DNA from: Clostridium sp. AM58-1XD
GTDB taxonomy: Bacteria; Bacillota; Clostridia; Lachnospirales; Lachnospiraceae
Direction: 5' to 3'
DNA: 64,000 bases
Assembly (NCBI RefSeq): GCF_003464085.1
Contig: NZ_QSDR01000008.1
Span: 62,001 to 126,000 of the forward strand
Shown here: piece after piece, positions 8,647 to 19,867 of the stretch
How the letters are laid out: every line of letters begins with the position of its first letter
Numbering within the stretch: position 1 is the stretch's first letter
The notes under the pieces: generated by a model
Database searches by the model: none
Told to the model about the DNA's origin: nothing
Seen by the model: only the letters and a program-made list of their open reading frames with translations
Position numbers and translations under genes: made by a program

Positions 8647-9984
8647 TTAATCATTTAAAAAGCCTTTATAATTGCGTACGAGCATCTGAGACTCTACCGC
8701 CTTAATCGTTTCAAGCGTAACAGATACGATAATGATTAAAGATGTTCCTCCGAAAGATAAGTGGCTTACATTAAAGAGGCCGGAAACCATAATCGGAATG
8801 ATACATACGATAGTCAGTCCAACTGCACCGATGAAAACGAGGTAATTTAAAAGGTTGTTTAAATAATCAGAAGTTGGTTTGCCTGGACGGATGCCAGGGA
8901 TGAAACCACCCTGTTTCTTCATATTGTTCGCTACTTCCAGCGGATTAAAGGTAATCGACGTATAGAAATACGCAAATATGATAATCAGCGCAATATATAC
9001 AATCATACCGATTGAATACAGTGGCTGCTCCGGTTTAAACCAGGAAGATGAATTCATCATCATAAGAATCTTTCCGCCGATTGTGCTGTAGTCCACTTTA
9101 AAGAACTGAGCGATAACAACCGGGAAAGACATGATGGAAGAGGCGAAGATAACCGGGATTACGCCTGCCGTATTCACTTTTAACGGAATATGGGAAGACT
9201 GTCCCCCAACCATCCTGCGGCCCTGCATCTTCTTGGAATACTGAACGGGAATTCTTCTCTCAGCATCCTGCAGAATTACAACGAATACTACAACAGCTAC
9301 GAGCACCGCCAGAATAATAATAGCTGATGTTACGGCAATCGCAACTGATTTGTTAGCCATAAATCTGGTGTAAAGTGTATTCGCATCTTCCGGGATACTG
9401 GAGATAATGTTGAATAACAGGACGATGGAAATACCATTTCCAATTCCGTTTTCCGTTATTCTCTCACCGATCCACATAAGAAGGGCACTTCCTGCCGTCA
9501 TGGTAGCAACCGCAACCACAATCATACCCATCTTACCCATTGTCGTCTGTGCGTTGTAATTAATCAGAAGTCCTGAACTGCCAAAACCGATTGACATAGC
9601 AGTCGACTGAATCAGAGCAAGAGCGACTGTCAGATAACGTGTATACTCAATAATCTTCTTTCTTCCGTCTTCGCCTTCCTTCTGCATTTCCTCCAGTTTG
9701 GGGATTGCAATGGTAAGCAGCTGTATAATGATGGAAGATGTGATATACGGAGTAATACTCAATGCAAAAATGGACATGTTGGTAAAAGAACCACCTGTCA
9801 TCGCATTGAAGAAGTTAAATGCATCGCCCTGATGTTTTGCAAAAAAATCTCTGATAAATGACGGGTCTACACCCGGGATTGGCAACTGTGAGCCAAACCG
9901 GATGACAACCAGCATCATAAAGGTATAAATCAGCTTTTTTCTAATATCCGGAATCTTAAACGCATTCTGGATGGTTTTTAACAT
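8647..9984 (-). CDS. secY: Preprotein translocase subunit SecY
   Basis: 445 aa, multi-pass membrane protein of the SecYEG channel. It begins [20 protein letters not shown] and shows ten hydrophobic segments, the plug region [11 protein letters not shown], and cytosolic loops [15 protein letters not shown] and PGIRPGKPT that contact SecA and the ribosome. Its start is one base after the rplO stop. Confidence 0.98.
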   Translation of the reverse strand: MLKTIQNAFKIPDIRKKLIYTFMMLVVIRFGSQLPIPGVDPSFIRDFFAKHQGDAFNFFNAMTGGSFTNMSIFALSITPYITSSIIIQLLTIAIPKLEEMQKEGEDGRKKIIEYTRYLTVALALIQSTAMSIGFGSSGLLINYNAQTTMGKMGMIVVAVATMTAGSALLMWIGERITENGIGNGISIVLLFNIISSIPEDANTLYTRFMANKSVAIAVTSAIIILAVLVAVVVFVVILQDAERRIPVQYSKKMQGRRMVGGQSSHIPLKVNTAGVIPVIFASSIMSFPVVIAQFFKVDYSTIGGKILMMMNSSSWFKPEQPLYSIGMIVYIALIIIFAYFYTSITFNPLEVANNMKKQGGFIPGIRPGKPTSDYLNNLLNYLVFIGAVGLTIVCIIPIMVSGLFNVSHLSFGGTSLIIIVSVTLETIKAVESQMLVRNYKGFLND

Positions 9985-9985
9985 A

Positions 9986-10426
9986 TTAGATCACCTCGCA
10001 GGTTCCGCCTAAAGCTTCAATCTTAGCCTTTGCTCCTTCACTGAAAGCGTCAACCTTAACAGTAAGCTTTTTGGTTAACTCTCCATTTCCAAGAATCTTA
10101 ACGCCGTCGCGTGGATTCTTAACTATTCCAGCCTCGATTAAAGTCTCGACAGTAACTACTGCGTCGTTATCGAATTTCTCTAAAGCGTTCACGTTGATTC
10201 CAACGATCACTTTTGTATTTCTATTTGTAAATCCTCTCTTAGGAATACGTCTGTATAAAGGCATCTGGCCGCCTTCAAAACCTGGTCTTGTAGCTCCGGA
10301 ACGGGCTTTCTGACCTTTATGGCCCTTACCAGCTGTCTTTCCGTTGCCTGAACCATGGCCACGTCCTTTTCTGAAGTTATCACTGTGTTTAGAACCTTCA
10401 GCAGGTCTTAAATTGGATAATTCCAT
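9986..10426 (-). CDS. rplO: 50S ribosomal protein L15
   Basis: 146 aa. N-terminal [20 protein letters not shown], then the Gly/Lys-rich arm ([20 protein letters not shown]) that threads into 23S rRNA, and a globular C-terminus ending GGTCEVI. It comes between rpmD and secY. Confidence 0.98.
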   Translation of the reverse strand: MELSNLRPAEGSKHSDNFRKGRGHGSGNGKTAGKGHKGQKARSGATRPGFEGGQMPLYRRIPKRGFTNRNTKVIVGINVNALEKFDNDAVVTVETLIEAGIVKNPRDGVKILGNGELTKKLTVKVDAFSEGAKAKIEALGGTCEVI

Positions 10427-10451
10427 GATTTTGCACCTCCTTACTGAATGA

Positions 10452-10634
10452 TTAGATTTCTTCTACTTTTACTAAATGTCTGACACTCTGGATCATGCCT
10501 CTTACAGCATCGTTGTCAGGCATTTCAACTGTTTTCTGAAGTTTCTTTAATCCTAAAGCTTCAACAGTTGCTCTCTGCTTCGGAACAGCACCGATTGGAG
10601 ATTTCACTAATGTGATTTTTAATTTCTCTGCCAT
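10452..10634 (-). CDS. rpmD: 50S ribosomal protein L30
   Basis: 60 aa, the short bacterial form: [20 protein letters not shown], then the conserved [20 protein letters not shown]. It follows rpsE by 13 bases, with GGAGG before the ATG. Confidence 0.97.
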   Translation of the reverse strand: MAEKLKITLVKSPIGAVPKQRATVEALGLKKLQKTVEMPDNDAVRGMIQSVRHLVKVEEI

Positions 10635-10647
10635 TTTGTTCTCCTCC

Positions 10648-11157
10648 TTAGCCTAAAATCTCTTCAACAGATTTGCCGCGAAGTTTTGCAACTTCTTCCG
10701 GAGTCTTCATTTCGCATAATCCCTGAATTGTTGCCAAAACAACATTTGTCTTGTTGTTGGAACCAAGAGATTTTGTACGGATGTTCTTAATACCTGCTAA
10801 TTCCAGTACAGAACGTGCCGGACCGCCTGCGATAACACCAGTACCTTCCGGAGCCTTCTTTAATAATACATTTGCGCTTCCGAATTTACCTACGAAATCG
10901 TGAGGTACACTGTTGTTTTCATCTAACGGAATCGTAATCAGATTCTTCGTTGCAGCTTCGCGTCCTTTACGGATTGCTTCCGGAACTTCACCTGCTTTTC
11001 CAAGGCCTGCGCCTACGTGACCATTGCCATCGCCTACAACTACTAAAGCAGAGAATCTCATGGTACGTCCACCTTTAACAGTTTTAGATACGCGCTTGAT
11101 AGCAACTACTTTGTCATTTAACTCTAACTGACTTGCATCAATGATTGTACGTTTCAT
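10648..11157 (-). CDS. rpsE: 30S ribosomal protein S5
   Basis: 169 aa. The N-terminal double-stranded-RNA-binding fold contains [20 protein letters not shown]; the C-terminal domain has [19 protein letters not shown] and GSNNKTNVV. It contributes to decoding accuracy. Start [16 protein letters not shown]. Confidence 0.98.
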   Translation of the reverse strand: MKRTIIDASQLELNDKVVAIKRVSKTVKGGRTMRFSALVVVGDGNGHVGAGLGKAGEVPEAIRKGREAATKNLITIPLDENNSVPHDFVGKFGSANVLLKKAPEGTGVIAGGPARSVLELAGIKNIRTKSLGSNNKTNVVLATIQGLCEMKTPEEVAKLRGKSVEEILG

Positions 11158-11175
11158 GCTGTCTTCTCCTCTCTA

Positions 11176-11544
11176 CTAGAATTCCAGTCCAGCTTCTCTA
11201 GCAGCATCTGCCAAAGCTTTGACTTTACCATGATATATGAATCCGCCTCTATCAAAGACAACCGTGTTAATACCTTTTTCTAATGCTCTCTTGGCAATTA
11301 ATGTACCAACATAAGCAGCAGCGTCTACATTGTCTGTATATTCTAATTCTGCCTTTACTGCCTTTTCTGCTGTTGAAGCAGCTACTAAAGTATTACCAAC
11401 TGTATCGTCAATAATTTGAGCATACATATGATTATTACTTCTGAACACTGCTAAACGCGGTCTTTCTGCAGTACCGGCAAAACGATTACGTAATCTAGCG
11501 TGCTTTTTAACGCGAACTTCGCTTCTTGATTGTTTACTAACCAT
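11176..11544 (-). CDS. rplR: 50S ribosomal protein L18
   Basis: 122 aa, binds 5S r[23 protein letters not shown] and the C-terminal [20 protein letters not shown] are characteristic. Normal length, 17 bases after rplF. Confidence 0.98.
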   Translation of the reverse strand: MVSKQSRSEVRVKKHARLRNRFAGTAERPRLAVFRSNNHMYAQIIDDTVGNTLVAASTAEKAVKAELEYTDNVDAAAYVGTLIAKRALEKGINTVVFDRGGFIYHGKVKALADAAREAGLEF

Positions 11545-11561
11545 TTTTACACTCTCCTTAC

Positions 11562-12104
11562 TTATTTCTTACCAGTCTTACCAACTTTACGTCTGATCAC
11601 TTCATCAGCATATTTGATACCCTTGCCCTTATACGGTTCAGGTCTTCTCTTGTCTCTGATTTCAGCAGCGTACTGGCCAACTTTTTCTTTACTGATACCT
11701 TTTACTGTAATCTTATTCTGTCCGTCAAGTATGGTTTCGATTCCTTCCGGATCTTCCATTTCAACTGGATGAGAATAACCAAGGTGAAGTGTTAACTTCT
11801 TGCCCTGTTTCTGTGCTCTGTAACCAACACCGTTGATTTCCAGGACTTTCTCATAACCTTCTGTAACACCATGAATCATGTTGTTAACTAAGGTTCTTGT
11901 CAGACCATGTAAAGATTTCATTCTCTTTAAATCATTTGGTCTTGTAACTAAGATCTGACCATCTTCTTCTTTGATTGTCATTTCTGCAGGCAATACTCTC
12001 TCAAGTGTTCCCTTTGGACCTTTTACAGTCACTGTGTTGTCATCTGCGATTGTAACAGTTACTCCTGCCGGAACCGCGATTGGCATTCTTCCTATACGTG
12101 ACAT
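11562..12104 (-). CDS. rplF: 50S ribosomal protein L6
   Basis: 180 aa: [20 protein letters not shown], and the C-terminal signature [19 protein letters not shown]. It has two similar halves and binds 23S rRNA near the factor site. A 170-base spacer with repeat sequence separates it from rpsH upstream. Confidence 0.98.
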   Translation of the reverse strand: MSRIGRMPIAVPAGVTVTIADDNTVTVKGPKGTLERVLPAEMTIKEEDGQILVTRPNDLKRMKSLHGLTRTLVNNMIHGVTEGYEKVLEINGVGYRAQKQGKKLTLHLGYSHPVEMEDPEGIETILDGQNKITVKGISKEKVGQYAAEIRDKRRPEPYKGKGIKYADEVIRRKVGKTGKK

Positions 12105-12274
12105 GCCATTTACCTCCTACTTAGATTTTCGGAGAAGCCATTTGCGGCTTCTCTGTTTTCAGTGCTTCTATTTTCATGTTGAATAACATGCGTATTAATA
12201 ATACATAACGGGTATGCTCGCTCAACTAAACTCCGCTGTCGCCTTCGGCTCCGCCTCGCTAAGTTGCTTTCGGC
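12105..12274 (-). repeat. GC-rich repeat spacer after rpsH
   Basis: No gene. In mRNA sense the rpsH stop is followed at once by GCAACTTAGCGAGG, then GCCGAAGGCGA and GGAGTTTAGTTGAGCG. The CTCAACTAAACTC and GTCGCCTT-GGCTC-GCCTC blocks recur at about 12799-12835. Confidence 0.6.
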
Positions 12275-12676
12275 CTACCAAACGAATGCCAGAACTTCTC
12301 CGCCTACGCCGAGTTTTCTTGCTTCTTTGTCAGTGATCACACCCTGGTTGGTGGAAACGATTGCGATTCCTAAGCCGCCAAGTACTTTCGGCATTTCTTC
12401 GCTGTTTGCATAAACACGAAGACCCGGCTTAGAGATTCTCTTAATACCTGTGATGATCTTTTCGTTCTTATCCTTACCATACTTTAAAGCGATACGGATC
12501 GTCTGGAAACCGCCATCTTCTACAAGATCGTATTTTTTAACATAACCTTCTTTAACTAAAATATCGGCAATTGCTAATTTCATTTTAGAAGAAGGTACGT
12601 CTACTGTATCATGTTTTGCAGTGTTGGCATTACGGATTCTTGTAAGCATATCTGCAATTGGATCGCTCATTGTCAT
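12275..12676 (-). CDS. rpsH: 30S ribosomal protein S8
   Basis: 133 aa: [21 protein letters not shown]-terminal [20 protein letters not shown]. It binds the central domain of 16S rRNA and in many bacteria also its own operon mRNA. The first ATG is placed 10 bases after AGGAGG. Repeat-rich spacers lie on both sides. Confidence 0.98.
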   Translation of the reverse strand: MTMSDPIADMLTRIRNANTAKHDTVDVPSSKMKLAIADILVKEGYVKKYDLVEDGGFQTIRIALKYGKDKNEKIITGIKRISKPGLRVYANSEEMPKVLGGLGIAIVSTNQGVITDKEARKLGVGGEVLAFVW

Positions 12677-12910
12677 TTTGAGATTGCCTCCTTTTCTTAT
12701 CTTTCTTCTACTTTATTCGGAAATGGTTGCTGCGGACCTCGCTAGCTCTTGCTTCGCCTTGCGGCTCGCGCTCGCTAAGCTGCACACGGGAATGTTCACT
12801 CAACTAAACTCGGCCATCGCCTTTGGCTCTGCCTCCTTAAGGTTCGTGAACGACCTCGCGCTAAGCTTCCGCTTCGCCTTGCGGCTCGCGCTCGCTAAGC
12901 TGCTTTCGGT
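12677..12910 (-). repeat. GC-rich repeat spacer after rpsZ
   Basis: 234 bases without a gene. A 33-base block beginning GCTTCGCCTTGCGGCTCGCG is present twice, exactly 120 bases apart (12751-12783 and 12871-12903). Between them lies a copy of the CTCAACTAAACTC block seen after rpsH. The second copy abuts the rpsZ stop. Confidence 0.85.
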
Positions 12911-13096
12911 CTACCAGCTTGCTTTCTTTACGCCTGGAATCTGACCTTTATATGCCAGTTCACGGAAGCAGATACGGCAGATTCCGTATTTTCTCAAATA
13001 TGCGTGTGGACGGCCACAAATCCTGCAGCGATTATATTCTCTTGTGGAGAATTTTGGGTTGCGCTGCTGCTTTACTTTCATTGAAGTCTTAGCCAT
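12911..13096 (-). CDS. rpsZ: 30S ribosomal protein S14, zinc type
   Basis: 61 aa, the short zinc-containing S14: C24, C27, C40 and C43 in RCRICGRPH and GICRICF. It completes the 30S head. It starts 16 bases after rplE. Confidence 0.97.
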   Translation of the reverse strand: MAKTSMKVKQQRNPKFSTREYNRCRICGRPHAYLRKYGICRICFRELAYKGQIPGVKKASW

Positions 13097-13112
13097 TGAT
13101 AAATCCTCCTAA

Positions 13113-13652
13113 TTATTTTGAAAATGGCATATTGAATAATGTCAAAAGTTCACGAGCTTCTTCATCAGTCTTTGCAGTCGTAACGAAGATAATATCCATA
13201 CCTCTTACTTTGTCAACTTTATCGTATTCAATCTCAGGGAAAATCAGCTGTTCCTTGATACCAAGAGCGTAGTTTCCTCTGCCGTCAAATGCGTTTGGAT
13301 TAACACCTCTGAAGTCACGTACACGTGGAAGTGCCAGATTGATTAAACGATCAGCAAACTCATACATCTTCTCTCCACGAAGAGTAACCTTGCATCCGAT
13401 TGCCATGCCTTCTCTGATTTTGAAGTTAGCAACTGACTTCTTAGCCTTTGTAAGCACTGCATGCTGTCCGGAAATGATCTCCAGATCTCTTACTGCAGAA
13501 TCAAGAACTTTTGCATTATCTTTTGCTTCGCCAACGCCCATGTTGATAACAATTTTATCTAACTTCGGTACTTCCATAACGTTCTTATATCCGAACTTTT
13601 TAACCATTGCATCAACGATTTCATTCAGATAAATTTCTTTTAATCTACTCAA
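13113..13652 (-). CDS. rplE: 50S ribosomal protein L5
   Basis: 179 aa: [20 protein letters not shown], the conserved [14 protein letters not shown], and C-terminal [19 protein letters not shown]. It binds 5S rRNA and bridges to the small subunit. It follows rplX. Confidence 0.98.
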   Translation of the reverse strand: MSRLKEIYLNEIVDAMVKKFGYKNVMEVPKLDKIVINMGVGEAKDNAKVLDSAVRDLEIISGQHAVLTKAKKSVANFKIREGMAIGCKVTLRGEKMYEFADRLINLALPRVRDFRGVNPNAFDGRGNYALGIKEQLIFPEIEYDKVDKVRGMDIIFVTTAKTDEEARELLTLFNMPFSK

Positions 13653-13675
13653 CTCTCTGTTCCTCCTCTCTTCAA

Positions 13676-13990
13676 TTAGTCAATAGCCTTGCCGGTTGCT
13701 TTGGCAACACGAACTTTTTTGCCATCCTTAACTTCAAAGCCTACTCTCGTAGCTTTTCCGTCTACAACCAGCATAACATTGGAGATATCGATTGGAGCTT
13801 CTTTATGAATGATACCGCCCTGTGGGTTGCCTGGTGCCGGCTTGGAGTGCTTTGTCACCATATTGCAGCCTTCTACTAAAACGGTGCCCTTCTTTGTATC
13901 AACGTCAAGGACCTTACCCTGTTTATCTTTATCTTTTCCTGTGATGACCTTTACCAGATCATCTTTTTTGATTTTCTGCACAGTGGACAC
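13676..13990 (-). CDS. rplX: 50S ribosomal protein L24
   Basis: 104 aa with a KOW motif near the N-terminus ([20 protein letters not shown]). It begins early 50S assembly. Its start is 4 bases after the rplN stop. Confidence 0.98.
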   Translation of the reverse strand: MSTVQKIKKDDLVKVITGKDKDKQGKVLDVDTKKGTVLVEGCNMVTKHSKPAPGNPQGGIIHKEAPIDISNVMLVVDGKATRVGFEVKDGKKVRVAKATGKAID

Positions 13991-13994
13991 CTCC

Positions 13995-14363
13995 TTATAA
14001 TACTTCTGGAGCTAAAGAAACAATCTTCATGAACTGTTTCTCTCTCAGTTCTCTTGCAACCGGCCCAAAGATACGTGTTCCTCTTGGGGTCTTGTCATCT
14101 TTAATAACTACTGCTGCGTTCTCATCAAATTTGATATAAGAACCGTCTTTACGACGTGCGCCTTTTACGGTACGAACAACAACAGCTTTTACAACGTCGC
14201 CTTTTTTTACAACACCGCCTGGTGTTGCATCTTTAACGGAAGCAACGATAATATCACCAATATTAGCATATCTTCTGGTAGAACCGCCCAAAACACGGAT
14301 ACAAAGAAGCTCTTTTGCACCTGTATTGTCGGCAACCTTAAGTCTGGTTTCCTGCTGAATCAT
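13995..14363 (-). CDS. rplN: 50S ribosomal protein L14
   Basis: 122 aa: [20 protein letters not shown]; signature [15 protein letters not shown], and C-terminal [12 protein letters not shown]. It lies at the subunit interface. Confidence 0.98.
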   Translation of the reverse strand: MIQQETRLKVADNTGAKELLCIRVLGGSTRRYANIGDIIVASVKDATPGGVVKKGDVVKAVVVRTVKGARRKDGSYIKFDENAAVVIKDDKTPRGTRIFGPVARELREKQFMKIVSLAPEVL

Positions 14364-14393
14364 GCCTAATACTCCTTCCTAGAATAGAATATA

Positions 14394-14648
14394 TTATTTA
14401 GCCTTTTCAATAATCTCAACAAGTCTCCATCTCTTATCTTTAGACAAAGGTCTTGTCTCCATTACCTTAACAATATCGCCTTTAGAGCACTCATTGTTTT
14501 CATCATGAGCTTTTAATTTATAGGTTCTCTTTACAATCTTACCGATTACAGGATGCTTTACATGGTTTTCGATAGCAACTACGATTGTCTTGTCCATCTT
14601 GCTGCTTACAACCTTACCTGTACGTGTCTTTCTAAGGTTTCTTTCCAC
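14394..14648 (-). CDS. rpsQ: 30S ribosomal protein S17
   Basis: 84 aa with a GTG start at 14648 ([20 protein letters not shown]). The frame is open for eight more codons to an ATG at 14672, but that stretch contains the AAGGAGA ribosome site, which supports the GTG; the resulting length is normal. OB-fold primary 16S rRNA binder. Confidence 0.95.
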   Translation of the reverse strand: MERNLRKTRTGKVVSSKMDKTIVVAIENHVKHPVIGKIVKRTYKLKAHDENNECSKGDIVKVMETRPLSKDKRWRLVEIIEKAK

Positions 14649-14721
14649 GGTAGATGTTCTCCTTTCATTCAAATTGCCCTCAAATCAGGACATCGGTATA
14701 CCAAAACGTCTCAAATTCCAA

Positions 14722-14928
14722 TTAAGCTAATTTAGCGTTTTCTGTAATAACAGTCTGGATTCTAGCGATGTTCTTGCGAACTTCTTTAATTCTGCTGGTG
14801 TTATCTAATTGGTTAGTTGCGTTCTGGAATCTTAAATTGAAAAGTTCTTTCTTTGCAGCTACTAATTCTTCGTTTAACTCTGCAGCTGATTTCGCCTTTA
14901 ATTCTTCAACAAATTTATTAGTTTTCAC
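14722..14928 (-). CDS. rpmC: 50S ribosomal protein L29
   Basis: 68 aa, two long helices ([34 protein letters not shown]). I place the start at the GTG at 14928, behind GGCGGTGAT, which matches the anti-SD well; another GTG lies three codons earlier. It overlaps the rplP 3' end by 11 bases, suggesting translational coupling. L29 sits at the peptide exit. Confidence 0.94.
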   Translation of the reverse strand: MKTNKFVEELKAKSAAELNEELVAAKKELFNLRFQNATNQLDNTSRIKEVRKNIARIQTVITENAKLA

Positions 14929-15355
14929 TGTTATCACCGCCTTCTAAATCTGCTTTAGAAGCAATTTTACACTTACATGGCAACTTGTGCATAGCAAGAC
15001 GTAAAGCTTCACGAGCTGTCTCTTCTGGTACACCAGCGATTTCGAACATTACACGACCTGGTTTAACAACTGCTACCCAATATTCCAAAGCACCTTTACC
15101 AGATCCCATACGGGTTTCTGCCGGCTTTGCTGTTACTGGCTTATCAGGGAAAATCTTAATCCAAACCTGACCGCCACGCTTGATATAACGTGTCATGGCA
15201 ACACGGGCTGCCTCGATCTGATTGGACTTAATCCAACATGGCTCTGTAGCGATTAAACCATATTCACCGTTGGATATTGTATTGCCTCTCAGGGCCTTGC
15301 CTGCCATAGATCCACGGAACTGTTTACGACGCTTTACTCTCTTAGGCATTAACAT
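14918..15355 (-). CDS. rplP: 50S ribosomal protein L16
   Basis: 145 aa: [20 protein letters not shown]; conserved [20 protein letters not shown]. It organises the aminoacyl-tRNA site. Its ATG overlaps the rpsC stop (TAATG); the second ATG two codons on is a less likely start because of distance from GGGAG. Confidence 0.97.
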   Translation of the reverse strand: MLMPKRVKRRKQFRGSMAGKALRGNTISNGEYGLIATEPCWIKSNQIEAARVAMTRYIKRGGQVWIKIFPDKPVTAKPAETRMGSGKGALEYWVAVVKPGRVMFEIAGVPEETAREALRLAMHKLPCKCKIASKADLEGGDNSEN

Positions 15356-16011
15356 TATTTATCGCTCCCTTCCTTATTTCCCTTAGTAGGAAGTACTTCG
15401 CCCTTGTAGATCCAAACCTTAACGCCTAATTTGCCGTAGGTTGTATCTGCCTCAGCGAAACCATAGTCAATATCTGCTCTTAATGTCTGTAACGGGATTG
15501 TTCCCTCACTGTAGAACTCTGTACGAGCCATATCAGCTCCGCCAAGACGGCCAGCAACTGCTGTTTTGATACCCTTAACGCCAGCCTTCATGGATCTGGA
15601 CATTGTGGACTTCATTGCACGTCTGAAGGAAATACGATTCTCTAACTGCTGTGCGATGGATTCTGCAACCAGCTGAGCATCTCTGTCTGGTCTCTTTACT
15701 TCTTTGATGTCGATAAAGATCTTCTTGTCAGTCAGTTTCTGAACTTCTACTTTTAACTTCTCGATCTCTGAACCGCCCTTACCAATTACAACGCCTGGTT
15801 TTGCAGTATAGATAATAACTTTAACTCTATCGGATGCGCGCTCGATTTCGATCTTGGAAATTCCGGCGCTGTATAATCTCTTTTTAAGGAATGTTCTGAT
15901 ATTGTAGTCTTCAACTAAGCAGTCTGCAAAATCAGCTTCAGCATACCATTTTGAGTCCCAGTCTTTAATAACACCGACTCTCAAGCCGTGTGGATTAACT
16001 TTCTGTCCCAT
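15355..16011 (-). CDS. rpsC: 30S ribosomal protein S3
   Basis: 218 aa: [20 protein letters not shown]. The KH domain has [17 protein letters not shown]; the C-terminal half carries [12 protein letters not shown] and [14 protein letters not shown]. It lies at the mRNA entry channel. Confidence 0.98.
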   Translation of the reverse strand: MGQKVNPHGLRVGVIKDWDSKWYAEADFADCLVEDYNIRTFLKKRLYSAGISKIEIERASDRVKVIIYTAKPGVVIGKGGSEIEKLKVEVQKLTDKKIFIDIKEVKRPDRDAQLVAESIAQQLENRISFRRAMKSTMSRSMKAGVKGIKTAVAGRLGGADMARTEFYSEGTIPLQTLRADIDYGFAEADTTYGKLGVKVWIYKGEVLPTKGNKEGSDK

Positions 16012-16020
16012 ATTTGCCTC

Positions 16021-16407
16021 CTATCTTTCATTCAGCACAATCGTGATGTGGCTCATTCTCTTCTCGATTCTGTAAGCTCTTCCCTGTGCTCTTGGGTGAA
16101 TTCTCTTCATGGTCGGTCCCTTGTTGGCGTAGCATTCCTCTACGTACAGGTTCTCAACATTCATGTTATTATTGTTTTCAGCATTTGCGATTGCTGACTT
16201 TAATAATTTTTCTATTAAACTAGAAGCATATCTGGGATTGTAAGTTACAATACCGAGTGCAGTCTGCACATCTTTGCCTCTGATGGCATCTAAAACGAAA
16301 CATGCTTTCTGAACAGATACTCTGGCGTAGGATAATTTTGCGCTAGGTCTTGTATCTTTCTTCGCATTTCTTTCTCTCTTTATTTGGGATCTATGTCCTT
16401 TAGCCAT
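16021..16407 (-). CDS. rplV: 50S ribosomal protein L22
   Basis: 128 aa. The extended hairpin that lines the exit tunnel corresponds to ECYANKGPTMKRIHPRAQGR; this is the site of macrolide-resistance mutations in other bacteria. It ends HITIVLNER, 9 bases before rpsC. Confidence 0.98.
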   Translation of the reverse strand: MAKGHRSQIKRERNAKKDTRPSAKLSYARVSVQKACFVLDAIRGKDVQTALGIVTYNPRYASSLIEKLLKSAIANAENNNNMNVENLYVEECYANKGPTMKRIHPRAQGRAYRIEKRMSHITIVLNER

Positions 16408-16435
16408 TGTTATAACCTCCTTTCAAAGCGATCGA

Positions 16436-16717
16436 TTACTTACGAGCTGATTTCTTCTCGTCTTTTCCGTGTCCTCTATAGGTTCTGGTAGCTACGAACT
16501 CGCCAAGCTTATGTCCAACCATATCTTCTGTTACATATACCGGAACGTGCTTTCTGCCGTCGTGAACTGCAATTGTATGTCCGAGCATCTGTGGGAAGAT
16601 TGTGGAACGGCGGGACCAGGTCTTGATAACCTGCTTCTGTCCTGCTTCGTTCATTGCCTCAACCTTTTTTAATAAATGATCATCTGCAAATGGTCCTTTT
16701 TTTAATGAACGTGCCAT
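16436..16717 (-). CDS. rpsS: 30S ribosomal protein S19
   Basis: 93 aa: [20 protein letters not shown]; signature [20 protein letters not shown]. It sits in the 30S head with S13. Confidence 0.98.
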   Translation of the reverse strand: MARSLKKGPFADDHLLKKVEAMNEAGQKQVIKTWSRRSTIFPQMLGHTIAVHDGRKHVPVYVTEDMVGHKLGEFVATRTYRGHGKDEKKSARK

Positions 16718-16734
16718 AGGTGTGCCTCCTTCAA

Positions 16735-17580
16735 TTATTTAATGGCCTTGCCATCGCGTCTTCTTACGATTAACTTGTTAGACTGTTTGTGTTTCTTTCT
16801 CGTCTTTAAGCCAAGTGCTGGTTTGCCCCATGGCGTACATGGACCTGGACGGCCGATACCAGTCTTACCTTCACCACCACCATGCGGATGGTCATTCGGG
16901 TTCATTACGGAACCGCGTACAGTAGGTCTGAATCCCATATGGCGTGTTCTTCCTGCTTTACCGATATTAATCAGGTTATGATCACCATTGCCAACAACAC
17001 CGATTGTTGCGCGGCAAGCGATCGGAACCATTCTCATTTCGCCTGAAGGAAGTCTTAAAGTTGCATATCTGCCTTCTTTAGCCATTAACTGTGCTGCATT
17101 TCCTGCAGAACGAACCAGCTGGCCACCCTTTCCCTGATATAACTCGATGTTATGGATCTGAGCACCGATCGGGATCTGGCTTAATGGAAGACAGTTGCCT
17201 ACTTTGGCTTCTGCATTTTCACCGCTCATAACCTTCATTCCAACAGTTAAGCCTGCAGGAGCAAGGATATAAGCTTTCTCGCCGTCTGCGTAGCAGATCA
17301 AAGCGATATTTGCTGTTCTGTTCGGATCGTATTCGATTGCAACGACTGTTGCCGGAACGCCATCCTTGGAATTTCTCTTAAAGTCGATAATTCTATATTT
17401 TCTTCTGGAACCGCCGCCGCGGTGTCTTACAGTAATTTTACCCTGGTTATTACGACCTGCGTTCTTCTTTAAAGAAGTAACCAAAGACTTTTCTGGTGTT
17501 GCTTTTGTGATTTCGGAGAAATCAGAACCAGTCATATGTCTTCTGGAAGGTGTATATGGGCTGTATGTTTTAATTCCCAT
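16735..17580 (-). CDS. rplB: 50S ribosomal protein L2
   Basis: 281 aa from ATG 17580 ([20 protein letters not shown]), which stands 8 bases after AAAGGAG; an ATG six codons upstream overlaps that site. The peptidyl-transferase-centre motif [16 protein letters not shown] is present, with the histidine needed for activity. It follows rplW after a 239-base spacer. Confidence 0.98.
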   Translation of the reverse strand: MGIKTYSPYTPSRRHMTGSDFSEITKATPEKSLVTSLKKNAGRNNQGKITVRHRGGGSRRKYRIIDFKRNSKDGVPATVVAIEYDPNRTANIALICYADGEKAYILAPAGLTVGMKVMSGENAEAKVGNCLPLSQIPIGAQIHNIELYQGKGGQLVRSAGNAAQLMAKEGRYATLRLPSGEMRMVPIACRATIGVVGNGDHNLINIGKAGRTRHMGFRPTVRGSVMNPNDHPHGGGEGKTGIGRPGPCTPWGKPALGLKTRKKHKQSNKLIVRRRDGKAIK

Positions 17581-17819
17581 GATTTTAACTCCTTTCAAAC
17601 GTCAGGGGTTCAACGTTCCCTAGCGTTTCTCAATTAATTTGTCACGATTGGTATCGTATAGGTGCCAGATAGGTTTTCCTGGCTGTATCGGGGCTTCTTA
17701 TTGAGGTTTTCGCTGCCTCTCATTTAGAACGGATGTGTTCGTTCATCTAAGCTCGTAAAGACCTAGCTAAGATTCCCGAACGAGGTCCGCACTAAGCTCG
17801 CCAAGACCTCGCTAAGTGC
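17581..17819 (-). repeat. Repeat-rich spacer after rplW
   Basis: 239 bases without a gene. Starting at the rplW stop in mRNA sense: AAGCACTTAGCGAGGTC, then GGCGAGCTTAGTGCGG and ACGAGCTTAGATGAACG. There are three CTTAG-containing units with GAGGTCTT cores, a relaxed version of the spacers after rpsH and rpsZ. Confidence 0.6.
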
Positions 17820-18119
17820 TTATAATCCCTCGAAGATTTCAATCTCTTTGCTGTCTTCTGTCAGCTGAACGATTGCTTTCTTTGTCTTTGCTGTTTTTCC
17901 GAATGTCATTCCTCTTCTCTTTGTCTTACCTTCAAGGTTCATGGTATTGACATTGGCAACTTTCGTGCCTGGGAACATTTTCTCAACAGCTTCTTTGATC
18001 ATAGATTTATTTGCTTCCGGATGAACCAGGAATGTATACTTCTTGGTCGCCATGGCATTCATGCTCTTTTCAGTTACAACTGGTCTGAGGATTACATCAT
18101 AGTATTTAATAGCAGCCAT
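17820..18119 (-). CDS. rplW: 50S ribosomal protein L23
   Basis: 99 aa: [20 protein letters not shown]; a basic loop [20 protein letters not shown] reaches rRNA. L23 at the tunnel exit docks trigger factor and SRP. Its ATG shares a base with the rplD stop. Confidence 0.98.
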   Translation of the reverse strand: MAAIKYYDVILRPVVTEKSMNAMATKKYTFLVHPEANKSMIKEAVEKMFPGTKVANVNTMNLEGKTKRRGMTFGKTAKTKKAIVQLTEDSKEIEIFEGL

Positions 18120-18739
18120 TATGCGTACACCTCCTCGATAGCAGCAACAGCAGCCTTGTCAGCAACGACTGTGTTGTATTTTAAGATGTCATATACATTG
18201 ATTGTATTGACAGAAGCTGTCTTGATGTCAGCGATGTTTCTTGCAGCTTTAACTGCATTCTCATTTTCTCCGCCAAGAACAACAAGTGCTTTCTTAACAT
18301 TTAAGCTGTTCATTACATTCTGGAAATTCTTCGTCTTAATCTCTTCGAACTTCATTTCATCTACAACGATGAATTTGTTGTCCTGTACTCTGCTTGTTAA
18401 TGCAGACTTAAGAGCAAGTCTCTTTTCCTTCTTGTTTAATCTGATTGTATAATCTCTTGGAACTGGTGCGAATACAACTCCGCCGCCTGTCCACTGAGGA
18501 GATCTCGTTGAACCCTGTCTTGCATGACCGGTTCCTTTCTGTCTCCATGGTTTTCTACCACCGCCGGAAACTTCAGAACGAGTTTTTGCTTTCTGTGTTC
18601 CCTGACGTTTATTTGCCAGCTGGGCAACTACTGCTAAATGAAGCAGATGTTCGTTTACTTCAACACCAAACACAGCGTCGTTTAAACTTAATGTCCCAAC
18701 TTCTTTGCCTTCCATATTGTAAACAGATACGTTTGCCAT
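18119..18739 (-). CDS. rplD: 50S ribosomal protein L4
   Basis: 206 aa: [20 protein letters not shown]. The tunnel loop ([20 protein letters not shown]) and the C-terminal Rossmann-like part ([18 protein letters not shown]) are present. L4 represses the S10 operon in E. coli; whether it does so here is unknown. Confidence 0.98.
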   Translation of the reverse strand: MANVSVYNMEGKEVGTLSLNDAVFGVEVNEHLLHLAVVAQLANKRQGTQKAKTRSEVSGGGRKPWRQKGTGHARQGSTRSPQWTGGGVVFAPVPRDYTIRLNKKEKRLALKSALTSRVQDNKFIVVDEMKFEEIKTKNFQNVMNSLNVKKALVVLGGENENAVKAARNIADIKTASVNTINVYDILKYNTVVADKAAVAAIEEVYA

Positions 18740-18767
18740 CTGTGTGTTCCTCCTTTCCTATAAAAGC

Positions 18768-19402
18768 TTATTTGCCAGCTTTTACTGTTTCTTTCAGTGT
18801 TACTAAAGACTTCTTCGGTCCTGGTACAGCGCCCTTAACAAGGATCAAGCTGTTGTCTGCGTCTACTCTTACAACCTCAAGATTCTGAACTGTAACCTTT
18901 ACATTACCCATCTGGCCTGGCATCTTCTTGCCCTTAAATACACGGCCTGGTGTAGTAGCGGAACCATTTGAGCCTGATGACGATGGAACTTAGAACCATG
19001 AGCCATAGGTCCTCTGTGCTGTCCATGTCTCTTAATAGCACCCTGGAAACCTTTACCTTTGGAAATAGCTGTTACGTCGATCTTATCGCCAGCTGCGAAG
19101 ATGTCTGCTTTGATTTCATCTTTTACAGAATATTCTTCAGCGTTGTCGAGTCTGAACTCTCTTACATATCTCTTGTAAGAAACGCCTGCCTTATCAAAGT
19201 GACCTTTTACCGGCTTGTTAACTAATTTTTCTCTCTTGTCAACAAAACCAACCTGTACTGCTTTGTAACCGTCATTATCTTCTGTCTTAACCTGTGTTAC
19301 TACACAAGGACCAGCCTGAAGAACAGTTACCGGAACAAGCACGCCATTTTCATTGAAAATCTGTGTCATTCCAACTTTTGTAGCTAAAATTGCTTTCTTC
19401 AT
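18768..19402 (-). CDS. rplC: 50S ribosomal protein L3 (frameshifted in this sequence)
   Basis: ATG 19402 behind [26 protein letters not shown] through [20 protein letters not shown] to FHRHQ. The frame then breaks; adding one G near 18985 (CAGGGCTCA for CAGGCTCA) restores [31 protein letters not shown] and the end [12 protein letters not shown] at 18768. Corrected length is 211 aa, normal. L3 helps start 50S assembly, so the lost G in a GGG run is probably a sequence error. Confidence 0.94.
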
Positions 19403-19502
19403 TTTTTGACCTCCTGTTGCTTTTCTACAGCGGAACACTTCTTAATCGAAGTGTTCATCCTAGAACAGTCCAGAATCTATCTAAACCCTTCAGGATTTTA
19501 CC

Positions 19503-19820
19503 TTATTTGTTTTTCATTTTGATATCAATATAAACACCTGCCGGCATTTCCAGTCTGGATAATGCATCAACCGTCTTCTGGCTTGGTGTGATGATATCGA
19601 TGAGTCTCTTATGAGTCCTCTGCTCGAACTGCTCTCTGGAATCTTTGTACTTATGAACAGCTCTTAAAATTGTTACTACTTCCTTCTTTGTCGGTAACGG
19701 CACCGGTCCGCTCACCTGTGATCCTGTCTTTTTTACAGTCTCGATGATTTTTCCAGCTGACTGATCTACTAACTGATGATCGTAAGCTTTTAATGTGATT
19801 CTCATTACTTGACTTGCCAT
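19503..19820 (-). CDS. rpsJ: 30S ribosomal protein S10
   Basis: 105 aa: [20 protein letters not shown]; signature [20 protein letters not shown]. First gene of the cluster; also the NusE antitermination factor in other bacteria. A GGAGGCGA site precedes the first ATG. About 230 bases of leader lie between it and the promoter at 20054-20082. Confidence 0.98.
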   Translation of the reverse strand: MASQVMRITLKAYDHQLVDQSAGKIIETVKKTGSQVSGPVPLPTKKEVVTILRAVHKYKDSREQFEQRTHKRLIDIITPSQKTVDALSRLEMPAGVYIDIKMKNK

Positions 19821-19867
19821 AAAAAAAGTCGCCTCCTTTTCGCACTATTCGTAGTACGACAAGCGGT

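Noticed and set aside
18768..19402. Programmed frameshifting in rplC (and rplQ, infA, map)
   Set aside because: No slippery heptamer or stimulatory structure at the break points, and the same type of single-base loss recurs in unrelated genes; error is simpler.
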